A stretch of 64,000 nt of DNA from Jeongeupia wiesaeckerbachi (GTDB taxonomy: Bacteria > Pseudomonadota > Gammaproteobacteria > Burkholderiales > Chitinibacteraceae). The notes beneath the pieces are model-generated. The model did no database searches. It was not told where the DNA came from and was given only the letters and a program-made list of their open reading frames with translations. The DNA is taken from NCBI RefSeq assembly GCF_050916355.1, contig NZ_CP136946.1, forward strand, positions 1,736,001 through 1,800,000. Reading direction: 5' to 3'. A program made the position numbers and the translations under genes. This document shows positions 9,495 through 17,053 of this stretch, one piece after another. Each line of letters opens with the position of its first letter. Position 1 is the first letter of the stretch.

Positions 9495-10526
9495 ATGCTT
9501 TCCGGCAAGCGCTGGCCAGCGCATCCGCACCCATACCGTGACGAGTTGCTGTCGTCCTGGCTCGTGCGGGTAGCTCATGCGAATGGACTCAAAGTGCAAA
9601 CCTTCTGCGCTCAGGAGTTTGGCAACGACCATCAACTATGGAATCGCGATATTGATCGCTTGGCACCAAACTGGTTGATCGAGGCCATGAGCGAGAAAAC
9701 AGGCAGGCCGATCAAGCGCGTGCGGGAAACGACTCTGCTTGGCTACGAGGGCAAGCTGTACGACAAGTATCATCCCGCTGGGCAATTGCGCTGGATTTTG
9801 CCGCTGCAGATGTATCACCGGAAACGGCGTGGTTTTGGCCTGCAGTTCTGCCCCAAGTGTTTGGCTGAGGGGGCCGAGCCGTACTACCGCAGATCTTGGC
9901 GGGTGGCGCTGTATACGTTTTGCCCCAAGCATGACGTGATGCTGCAAGATCGCTGCCCCCAATGCGGGAGCGGTATTGCGTTTCACCGGTTGGAGCTCGG
10001 CCGGCCCGAAGTAATCGAAGCTCCGTCGCTGGCATGCTGCTGGTCTTGTGGTTTCGACCTGCGCGAATCGCCAACCGACCGCGTGAATAGGTGGAATGGC
10101 CGTACCTTTCAGTCGTGGAGCAAAGCGTTACGCTTGATCGACAAAGGTGCTGCTGATTCGACGCGTTTTGACTACAGCAAGGTGGCTGTACTGCACCAGT
10201 TTTGCTCTCTGATGGTCTCGGTCCGGCTTGCCCCTAAACTGATTACGTATGTTCATGGACGGACACACCAACCTTCTGCAGTTCTTGCCACGGGGCGCTT
10301 TGCTTTTGAGTTGCGGCCGATTGGTGAGCGCCATTATGTGCTGGAACTATCTTGGTGGTTGATTGGCCGATGGCCTTCTCGTCTTCGGGCCGCATGGAAA
10401 GTCAGGGCAGTACGTTACAACGTTCTGCTAAAAGATTTCACTGCACCGCCCAAGAATTATCTCGATTTAATGGATGAAATCCAAGCTGAAGCTAAAATAA
10501 TTCGATACAAAAAAACATCTAAATAA
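9495..10526 (+). CDS. tniQ: TniQ-type target-selection protein
   Basis: A 343-residue TniQ protein, the short relative of Tn7 TnsD. It begins near the family motif HPYRDELLSSWLVRVA, carries RWILPLQMYHRKRR and then zinc-binding ligands: Cys119/Cys122, Cys143/His146, Cys154/Cys157 and a later CCWSCG. In this family the protein recognises the attachment sequence and recruits TnsC. The ATG at 9495 is chosen because it leads straight into the TniQ motif. Its stop overlaps the convergent methylase gene by 8 bp. It is the only target selector of TnsD type in the element, so lipA recognition, if real, is probably its role. Confidence 0.9.
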   Translation: MLSGKRWPAHPHPYRDELLSSWLVRVAHANGLKVQTFCAQEFGNDHQLWNRDIDRLAPNWLIEAMSEKTGRPIKRVRETTLLGYEGKLYDKYHPAGQLRWILPLQMYHRKRRGFGLQFCPKCLAEGAEPYYRRSWRVALYTFCPKHDVMLQDRCPQCGSGIAFHRLELGRPEVIEAPSLACCWSCGFDLRESPTDRVNRWNGRTFQSWSKALRLIDKGAADSTRFDYSKVAVLHQFCSLMVSVRLAPKLITYVHGRTHQPSAVLATGRFAFELRPIGERHYVLELSWWLIGRWPSRLRAAWKVRAVRYNVLLKDFTAPPKNYLDLMDEIQAEAKIIRYKKTSK

Positions 10527-11460
10527 TTTCCGGTGTTATAGCACATTCAGTCTCGGACGCTACAGTACCTGTCATTGTTGCTTGGCGTCGAATCAATGCA
10601 GCTTCCGGTAAGTCAGCTTTTGTTGGTTCTACAGACAAAGGAAGAACTAAATCGGCCTTTGTAACAAGAACTTCTGTGCCACAGTATCGTCCTTGCGCAC
10701 TGTATTGGAGCCCGAAATTGCGCTGCGGAAAGCTTTTGTACAGTGAGCGAATATGATCCACGTTGTCGTAGGTAACCAGCCAGGGTTGCCTAATCGTCGC
10801 TACCAATTGAGAAATTTCTTCGTGGTCCGCATGTTGATAATGATTTTGATATAGCCCTTTCCCCTTTATGTAATAAGGTGGGTCTAAATAAATCAATGAT
10901 CGATTGGCTACGTTAGGTAGTTCGGTTTTAATGAATTCTGCTGCGTCGCAATTGTATAAAGAAATGTACTCTGATAAGGAGGCAATCTTGCGAATGCGCT
11001 CAATAAGATCTTTTTTGTTGAATCTGGCGTCTAATTTCCATTTGCCTGATTGATCTTTTCCCCCGATAACGCCTCCCCCAATAATTCCGGAACGATTTGT
11101 TCGATTAAGGAAGAAGGTCGAAAAAGCCAAGTCGAACGGGTCTGCCTCCATATCCGCCTGAACTATGCGTTGACGATGCCACTCCTCTATTGTTACGGGA
11201 GTTTGAGTGATGAGGTCACATAACGCTTCGCTGTTATTTAATACTGCATTCCAGAAAGCATGAATTGACCTGTTGAGGTCATTGATATGTATTCTAGAAA
11301 CAACTTTGTTCAGCAGGAGTGTTATAGCGATTCCTGCACCGCCAGCGTAAAGCTCAACGTACTCACCGCCGCGAAGGCCGTTTAGGTCAATGACTTCGCG
11401 CATAAATGTGGATAGGCGGCCTTTGCCACCGGGGTATCGAAGGGGGGTGTCAAACGACAT
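10519..11460 (-). CDS. DNA adenine methylase, D12 class (Dam-like), transposon cargo
   Basis: A 313-residue N6-adenine methyltransferase. The SAM-binding parts are visible as FDTPLRYPGGKGRL at the N-terminus and LYAGGAGIAI, and the catalytic motif as YLDPPYYIKG. An in-frame ATG at 11544 would add 28 residues, but the ATG at 11460 gives the usual N-terminus. It is last in the minus-strand series tnsE-herA-nurA-methylase, 191 bp after nurA. It has AT-rich codon use unlike the chromosome. It could mark element DNA as self for the linked nuclease, act as an anti-restriction factor, or be unrelated cargo. The recognition sequence (GATC or other) cannot be read from the protein. Confidence 0.88.
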   Translation of the reverse strand: MSFDTPLRYPGGKGRLSTFMREVIDLNGLRGGEYVELYAGGAGIAITLLLNKVVSRIHINDLNRSIHAFWNAVLNNSEALCDLITQTPVTIEEWHRQRIVQADMEADPFDLAFSTFFLNRTNRSGIIGGGVIGGKDQSGKWKLDARFNKKDLIERIRKIASLSEYISLYNCDAAEFIKTELPNVANRSLIYLDPPYYIKGKGLYQNHYQHADHEEISQLVATIRQPWLVTYDNVDHIRSLYKSFPQRNFGLQYSAQGRYCGTEVLVTKADLVLPLSVEPTKADLPEAALIRRQATMTGTVASETECAITPEII

Positions 11461-11651
11461 TGTTGATCCAAAATACTCTATCTCAGAAGTAGGGGTATAC
11501 CAAGCTTCTTGGTCGCTGGCCAGCGTTTTCTGATGGCCGGACATCTTCGAGTGGAGGAAGTGCCTTACAGCTGTTTGTGGCGCACTTCATTAGCCGAAAG
11601 CTAAGGAAGGTGCGCTCTCAGCATCATTTTGAAGCGCCCGAATAGCGTTTC

Positions 11652-13034
11652 TCAAGAATGGGTTGAGTTTCGTGAAAGTCCTGCTTTGGTGATGATGTCC
11701 AAAACCTTCCCTCCGGGAATGATACTGATCGAGGCGTGGCGGTGGGCAAGGGCAACAGGAACGATTGCATTTTCGAAAAGGTCAAGTTCAAAGTGCCGAA
11801 TAAAATCGCATGCACGCTTAACTAGCGATCCATACGCTTTAGGGTCGGACTTAAGTTGAGAAAAACAAACTCCATTCACAAGCCCTTTGTGGGAGAGTAC
11901 GTATGGAATTGCGAAGTTAAATATTCTGCCACGCTCGGTTTTAAATAAAAAATCTTGCCCGTAGTAGGTTTCATTGCCAAAGTTGGCTGCAGGAGTTTCA
12001 TTGCCTGCTATATATTTATTGCGATAGTCATCGTCCAAGATGCGAATGACTCCAGAGGGGAGGAAACGGGAAATTAAGTTGGCGTGATCCATCACGTTTC
12101 CTGTTTTTTGTAACCCCATCAGAAGCAGCGGCTCTTGATTGAGCTCCGTAAGTCGTGCATTTACTTTGTAAAGAAATTCCATGATGCGGGCATGTAATTT
12201 TGCGGGTTGTCCAAAAATGGCGAGTGGTCCATCCATAATGAAAGCCATTTTAGATAGCGCCCGTGCATCGCTCTCAAATACCTGCCTGATTAAAGCAACT
12301 AGCAATAAATGCTCGATGCAATTCATCATTCGAGTCATTGCGACAGTATTATCTCCAAAGTCGGAGACGCCTTCATGCAACCGTAACCAATCAGTCATAT
12401 AGACTGATTCTCCACATGCATTACATAAATTACTTTGCGAGTCGGGGGTGAAGGTGAAACGGTGCTCCACTTTGCAGGAGGGGCAATTTTCGATAAAAAG
12501 CTCGCCTTTGTTTAGTGCGAATAATGTATCCGTCAGAACAAATTTGTTTTGTCCTCCACCTGCGCGATTTACCCCGAGTTGTGCAAAAACAGCATGCCGA
12601 AATCCATCTTTAACAGTCCGTGCATTCTTGTAACGGATGTTGCTGCCCGGCAAAGTATAAGTTATCGGGGATGCATTTCTATGCAACTCAGCTACTTTAA
12701 ATGGATCTACGAATCGCGTCGACGGATCAATAAGTTCCGCATACTTGTCCATTTGAATTAGTACGTGACTTACTTTGATGAAGCCAATTTGAGTGCTCGG
12801 CAGTTTTTGACTGATTGCCTGATCACTTTTACTTGCATCTGAGGCCACCACGTATTCAGGTAATTGTGGCGAACTGTTTGTAGGGGCTTCACTAAAAGTG
12901 GCTGCTAAATTTTTACCCTCTTCATCACTTGGCGGACGCATGTACTGACACGCCGCTAAAAAGGCTTGCACGTCAGGATTGCGTACAAAGTCAGAGTGCC
13001 CACCTTTGCCGGCGGTTTGGCCGTCGTATGGCAT
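11652..13034 (-). CDS. NurA-domain nuclease with internal zinc ribbon, transposon cargo
   Basis: A 460-residue protein with the marks of a NurA nuclease, the partner of HerA translocases. The first acidic motif is VVASDASKSD (Asp66) and the second IMDGPLAIFG (Asp268), the typical NurA sequence. A C-terminal region ending in VALAHRHASISIIPGG resembles the end of the NurA fold. Between the motifs are two CxxC pairs (Cys184/187 and Cys204/207), suggesting an inserted zinc ribbon. It starts at 13034 in a TAATG junction with herA, so the two are translationally coupled. The HerA-NurA pairing supports the nuclease call. I infer a role in attacking phage or plasmid DNA. Confidence 0.75.
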   Translation of the reverse strand: MPYDGQTAGKGGHSDFVRNPDVQAFLAACQYMRPPSDEEGKNLAATFSEAPTNSSPQLPEYVVASDASKSDQAISQKLPSTQIGFIKVSHVLIQMDKYAELIDPSTRFVDPFKVAELHRNASPITYTLPGSNIRYKNARTVKDGFRHAVFAQLGVNRAGGGQNKFVLTDTLFALNKGELFIENCPSCKVEHRFTFTPDSQSNLCNACGESVYMTDWLRLHEGVSDFGDNTVAMTRMMNCIEHLLLVALIRQVFESDARALSKMAFIMDGPLAIFGQPAKLHARIMEFLYKVNARLTELNQEPLLLMGLQKTGNVMDHANLISRFLPSGVIRILDDDYRNKYIAGNETPAANFGNETYYGQDFLFKTERGRIFNFAIPYVLSHKGLVNGVCFSQLKSDPKAYGSLVKRACDFIRHFELDLFENAIVPVALAHRHASISIIPGGKVLDIITKAGLSRNSTHS

Positions 13035-15124
13035 TATTGCCCCCTCGCAGCTGAGATGGCCACGATCCGCTGTTTGATTTCATCGGGAGAGAAGCGGTTG
13101 ATTTGCGTTGGAATGACAAATGGAGATGAAAGGGTTTTTATGCGTGCAAAACCCACATCTTGAGCCGCTTTAAGTGATCCGATGAAGTCGCCAAAGTCAT
13201 AAAACTTACCTAATGTCTTAAGCTCATCATCGTTGTTCAGGTGAGTAATAAACCAATTTTCTGTATTGGCTAGAATATTTGGATGTACAGATGAAGGCTC
13301 TTGCGTCGCATAAACAAATGCAATGCGTGCTTTTGCCCCCTCCTTGGCAACACGTGGCCAAGTATTGGTGAGGTCGGCTTTTTTGCCGATCAAGTTGTGC
13401 GCTTCTTCAACATACAAAACTATGTTCTTGGGGGTTTCGCCACGATGCATTGCCGCCATTTGGCGTTCGAAAATCTGACGAGCAATTCGTTCCGAAAGAA
13501 TGGTCCGGATCTCAACGGGGCCTGCGGATAGGTCCAGTATCACGATTTTGCCGTTATCAAGATGAGCGATAACTTCTGCTGTTATTTCGGCTGATCGTCT
13601 GCTGGAATGATAATTTTTGTATTTACCGATCGCTCGATAACCACCGAATTGCATTTCACGGCTATTTTCCCGTGCGAGCATATTGAGATATGACTCCATC
13701 ACCGGGTCGACCCATGCATTTCCGCGAGTGCTCGATTCCAGTCCGAGTACCTGTTTCCCTTCTTCTTTTTGTTCAGCTCGAAGCTTAAGATTGACAAAAC
13801 GAAGGAGCTCAAACCAAGCACTTGCTTCCTCTAAAGAAACTTCGTCAGCAGTGGGGATTCTCACCTCGTGAGGAGGGGTCTGGGCGGATGCCCAACGGTT
13901 AATTTTCTCTACTAGGGCTTTACCCCTAGGGATGCTAATCAAGAAATTTTCTGGTGCTGGATACTCTGCCTTTTTCAATATGCATTGAAAAATTGCTTTG
14001 CGAACTTTCCAACGATTGTGATCCGAGCGTTCGGTTACATCAGGCGCCTCAAGCGTTGATGTCATAAACGTATCAAGGTCTTGCCCGGAAAATGGCGAGG
14101 TCTCTTGTTTGAAAAGAGCCTGGATTAAATTGAGCGCTTGATCGACGTCCGCATAAAAGTTAGAGCGTAGATCCTCAAAGCCTGGGGTCTCAATGGCGCG
14201 GTACCGAACGGTTTGAGCGGGGAACACGTCAGCTATCGAGCTGCCGTCATCTTGATGGTTGGCATTGGCATATTCTCCGTTGATGTCGAATATAAGTTGC
14301 CCAATCGGTGTATCGTCTGTCATCGCAGCCAAAGCAACGGCTGATACAGTGGTTTTGACCGTATTGGATTTACCTGTTCGCGTCATACCTAATACTGCGG
14401 TGCGTCGGGCAAGAAAATCTGTGGGTTGAATTAGTACATTTACCTTGGCTTCGTCTTTTCCGCGGTGTAGCCGTGCAGTAGAGGTATAACGTACAGTTCC
14501 AATATGGATTGGCGAAGGTGTCGATCGAAACCCCGCGTTCAGCGCTTCTTCGAATGCCTTCTTTTGTACCTCTGGATTTACGTGATTGACTATGGTTTCA
14601 AGAGCTTCTGCTCGTGGTTTGAACGCACGTAAACGCGATAAACTCATAAAGTTTTCGATATCGCTGCCAAGACGTAGATGCCCATCATCATCTACGAAAA
14701 AAGTACCTAGTACGCTACAACGCAAACCACCGGCTTGCAACTCCACAGCCGTTATTGGATCAAGCCCATCGTGAACATCTCCAGGGAATTTTTCGTCAAC
14801 GGTCCGCCGCTGATGGTGTTCGATACGCGTGCGTACGAAGTCGTTGTCTTGTGGAAGGGATGTTGGCTCAAGAACCCGGAGCAATACTACTTCTCGGTCA
14901 ATATGATGTGAGTCATTAAATTTCTCTGGGTGAAATCCAGCGGCAACTAGGAAGGAGTTGTGCGGTATTCCATTAACCTTTTTCTTAAATTCATCATTTG
15001 TTAAAACAAGGGCTTGATCAAAACGCATACCATATACATACCCGACAAATGAGGATTCAAAATCCCCCAGGAGTTTCACAAGGGGGGATTCATTTGTAAT
15101 GACGGCGTTGACAATGTCGAGCAT
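13034..15124 (-). CDS. HerA/DUF87-family DNA translocase ATPase, transposon cargo
   Basis: A 696-residue hexameric-type ATPase. The N-terminus looks like a HAS-barrel (the region of GYVYGMRFDQALVL onwards). Walker A is GMTRTGKSNT (Lys252, Ser253) and Walker B is IVLYVEEAHNLIG (Glu573, Glu574), with FVYATQEPS as sensor. HerA proteins pump DNA into a partner nuclease, here the adjacent NurA-like protein. Bacterial HerA-nuclease pairs are established defence modules. It is preceded by a 98-bp AT-rich gap that could hold a promoter. Base composition is far more AT-rich than the chromosome, suggesting foreign origin. Confidence 0.9.
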   Translation of the reverse strand: MLDIVNAVITNESPLVKLLGDFESSFVGYVYGMRFDQALVLTNDEFKKKVNGIPHNSFLVAAGFHPEKFNDSHHIDREVVLLRVLEPTSLPQDNDFVRTRIEHHQRRTVDEKFPGDVHDGLDPITAVELQAGGLRCSVLGTFFVDDDGHLRLGSDIENFMSLSRLRAFKPRAEALETIVNHVNPEVQKKAFEEALNAGFRSTPSPIHIGTVRYTSTARLHRGKDEAKVNVLIQPTDFLARRTAVLGMTRTGKSNTVKTTVSAVALAAMTDDTPIGQLIFDINGEYANANHQDDGSSIADVFPAQTVRYRAIETPGFEDLRSNFYADVDQALNLIQALFKQETSPFSGQDLDTFMTSTLEAPDVTERSDHNRWKVRKAIFQCILKKAEYPAPENFLISIPRGKALVEKINRWASAQTPPHEVRIPTADEVSLEEASAWFELLRFVNLKLRAEQKEEGKQVLGLESSTRGNAWVDPVMESYLNMLARENSREMQFGGYRAIGKYKNYHSSRRSAEITAEVIAHLDNGKIVILDLSAGPVEIRTILSERIARQIFERQMAAMHRGETPKNIVLYVEEAHNLIGKKADLTNTWPRVAKEGAKARIAFVYATQEPSSVHPNILANTENWFITHLNNDDELKTLGKFYDFGDFIGSLKAAQDVGFARIKTLSSPFVIPTQINRFSPDEIKQRIVAISAARGQ

Positions 15125-15222
15125 GTTTGATTCCAGAAATTTGTGTTGTTGTGTGGACTTATTAAATTATTTTCAAATTTTATTTTTGCTGATTTTTTCA
15201 GAAAACAACAGCAAGGGTGAGC
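15125..15222 (-). promoter_or_regulatory. AT-rich gap upstream of herA, probable cargo promoter
   Basis: A 98-bp, very AT-rich segment between tnsE and herA. On the minus strand it contains a small CTGA/TCAG hairpin followed by A-rich sequence and several TTGAAA- or TAATAA-like boxes. No single -35/-10 pair has good spacing, so the exact promoter is not assigned. Confidence 0.35.
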
Positions 15223-16971
15223 TTATAATTCGATGTTTTCGAGGGCGTTTCGAGTAATTCCATCTTCGATAGATATTTTGTAAATTATTGCGGCGACAAA
15301 TCGTTCTACTGTTGCCCGAGTATGTTTTAGTGTGGCTACGGAAATTCCGTTAAGGACGGACTTGACGCTGTCCCAGCGACCTTCTTTTTTTGCAAACTCA
15401 AGAAGAATGAGATGCATTAAATAGTCACTTACTCTTGAACCATCATGAGTGCTGACGATGCCTAGCATAAATGACTCACCTTCCCTCCACTGAAACTCGA
15501 TCAAACTATATGTACGGCTTGCGAACGTGACATCACCAATCACTACTGCTCGTCTCTGGCGCCGTTCTGAATCAAGATAGCTCCACTGACGCGCTCGACG
15601 TGGTTTTGTAAGTGGGATGTATGCAATGGTATCTGCAAATGGACGAATTTGGGCATGCCATCTTGGCTTCTCATTCAAAAACCTGATCATGGCTTCGAAG
15701 CTTTTAAAGCTAGCGGCTAGGGCGGGTGGCCGTGCAGACGTTGTTTCGACATGGGCTGGAGTCACCCCACTTTCCGAATAGTTGCCATCACCGGTGCCGA
15801 GTGCGTCGGTTGGCAAGCCAAGTGGGCGAACGACGCTAGCGTTGAAGTAATTGCACATTTCCTTATCTGGCTTCTCCAGCGTCATACCTGCGACTGCACC
15901 AAAGCGCTCTTCTGGCAGAGTAATTACAACCGATTGAATGTGGTGCGAAGGCTCTTCGCCGCTTTGTAGCTCGCGATCATCGGAATCTTTGGCCGAAGAC
16001 TGTTGGGTGGAGTACGCAGGCAGCCTCTGGTCGTCCGGAAGATTAGGGGCAATTTCGGGGCGTAAATTGCTGTTATCTCGATCACAAGTGAGAGAATCGA
16101 AGGGAAATAATCCTGTGCAGTACTCCAAGGCAAAGACGATGTAACGCCAGCCATTTTCATCTGGAGTCCGCATCGCTTTAACCCTGGCTCGCAAATTGGT
16201 CGTTCCGGCAAAAGGAAAAGCAGCTTCTGGGTATACGCGACGCTTGTTCTGAACTGCTTCTAGGATCATTGAGTCATGCACGAGTGTCGCACCTTCAAAT
16301 GCCTCGTGACTGTTCAAGATACGGCCAATGATCCAAGCATCCGCATCTGCGAATTCTTTGCGCAGCTTGAGCAAACAACGCCTTTCCTGCTTGTCGAAGC
16401 CGCACCTCGCTGGATTCACGATCGAGCCGAGGTTGTGGCGAAAATCGCCGGAGAAAACGGCCTTGGCTAGGTCGGTGGAGGTGGCGTAATAGAACCGAAT
16501 AATCTCGGCGACCGGAATAATGATGCCGTAGGGGTCGCCATGCCATTCGATAGCTAGGCAATTGGCGCCGAGCCCAGCCCCAATTTGATGAAAACGCCTG
16601 CGGATCAGTGGATGTCCATCCACTACGACATCAGACTTAACTAGGCGAACTGTGTTGGGGGAAATGTGCAGGTTATGGAAGGTTTTACTCTTACCGGCGA
16701 CCTCAACGAGGCAGCGACGGTTTTGCCAGAGCGACCCGATGGTGACGAGAGGGAGTTGGCCAACACCGAGATCGATTGAGCGGCGTTCTTCTTGGTTGAC
16801 GGCGCTAGAGGCCGCGTAGTCCGTTGTGCCATCTATCACTGGACTGATGATGAGCTGGATTTTAGGTTCGGTGGGAACCTGATGATTGCGCTCTACGCCG
16901 CCAAACCAGTCAACTCGCCACGTGCGGCCATCGTCAGGAAATTCCTTGATTTTCGGAATCGTCCTTCCCAT
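15223..16971 (-). CDS. TnsE-like transposition protein
   Basis: A 582-residue protein. The last 180 residues resemble the conserved TnsE C-terminal domain: SFKSFEAMIRFLNEKPRW, then Arg-rich RRQRRAVVIGDV, a LIEFQW strand, GSRVSDYL and RWDSVKSVLNGISV. In Tn7, TnsE directs insertion into replicating conjugal plasmids by contacting the sliding clamp and recessed 3' ends. The ATG at 16971 has GAGGGG upstream and is preferred to the GTG at 16977. The gene starts only 77 bp from the right transposon end, points inward, and is physically separated from tnsABC-tniQ by the cargo, unlike in Tn7. The call rests on remembered family patterns. Confidence 0.72.
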   Translation of the reverse strand: MGRTIPKIKEFPDDGRTWRVDWFGGVERNHQVPTEPKIQLIISPVIDGTTDYAASSAVNQEERRSIDLGVGQLPLVTIGSLWQNRRCLVEVAGKSKTFHNLHISPNTVRLVKSDVVVDGHPLIRRRFHQIGAGLGANCLAIEWHGDPYGIIIPVAEIIRFYYATSTDLAKAVFSGDFRHNLGSIVNPARCGFDKQERRCLLKLRKEFADADAWIIGRILNSHEAFEGATLVHDSMILEAVQNKRRVYPEAAFPFAGTTNLRARVKAMRTPDENGWRYIVFALEYCTGLFPFDSLTCDRDNSNLRPEIAPNLPDDQRLPAYSTQQSSAKDSDDRELQSGEEPSHHIQSVVITLPEERFGAVAGMTLEKPDKEMCNYFNASVVRPLGLPTDALGTGDGNYSESGVTPAHVETTSARPPALAASFKSFEAMIRFLNEKPRWHAQIRPFADTIAYIPLTKPRRARQWSYLDSERRQRRAVVIGDVTFASRTYSLIEFQWREGESFMLGIVSTHDGSRVSDYLMHLILLEFAKKEGRWDSVKSVLNGISVATLKHTRATVERFVAAIIYKISIEDGITRNALENIEL

Positions 16972-17048
16972 GGCCACCCCTCAGTAGCATTTAGCGTTGT
17001 AGAGTACGAATTAGCGGTGGTCAGTCGCGTTTATCGATGGAATTGTCA
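16972..17048. repeat. Right (tnsE-proximal) transposon end
   Basis: Read inward, the end starts TGACAATTCCATCGAT and shares TTCCA-CG-T with the left end. An ACTG and a GCTAAT (17010-17015) follow at positions matching the left end. The terminal trinucleotide is TGA rather than the usual TGT. Confidence 0.8.
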
Positions 17049-17053
17049 TAATC
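17049..17053. repeat. Target-site duplication TAATC, right copy, overlapping the lipA stop codon
   Basis: TAATC identical to 5931-5935. Its last two bases (17052-17053) are part of the lipA stop codon (17052-17054), which stays intact. Confidence 0.9.

Larger units (their letters stand above)
5936..17048. mobile_element. Complete Tn7-like transposon carrying a HerA-NurA cargo
   Basis: An 11,113-bp element bounded by related ends and a perfect 5-bp duplication TAATC. The left end (TGTCGGTTCCAACGCT) and the right end read inward (TGACAATTCCATCGAT) share TTCCA-CG-T, and GCTAAT recurs 32-34 bp inside each. It encodes TnsA, TnsB, TnsC and TniQ in one overlapping operon at the left end and a TnsE-like protein at the right. 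Cargo between them is a HerA ATPase, a NurA nuclease and an adenine methylase. The cargo is clearly AT-richer than the chromosome. All transposition genes look intact and the duplication is undecayed, suggesting a fairly recent insertion. TnsC and TniQ are of the short size typical of Tn5053/Tn6022-like elements, not classical Tn7. Confidence 0.93.

Noticed and set aside
5936..17048. A CRISPR-associated transposon
   Set aside because: No cas genes and no spaced repeat array are present in the element. Only TniQ- and TnsE-type target selectors are seen.
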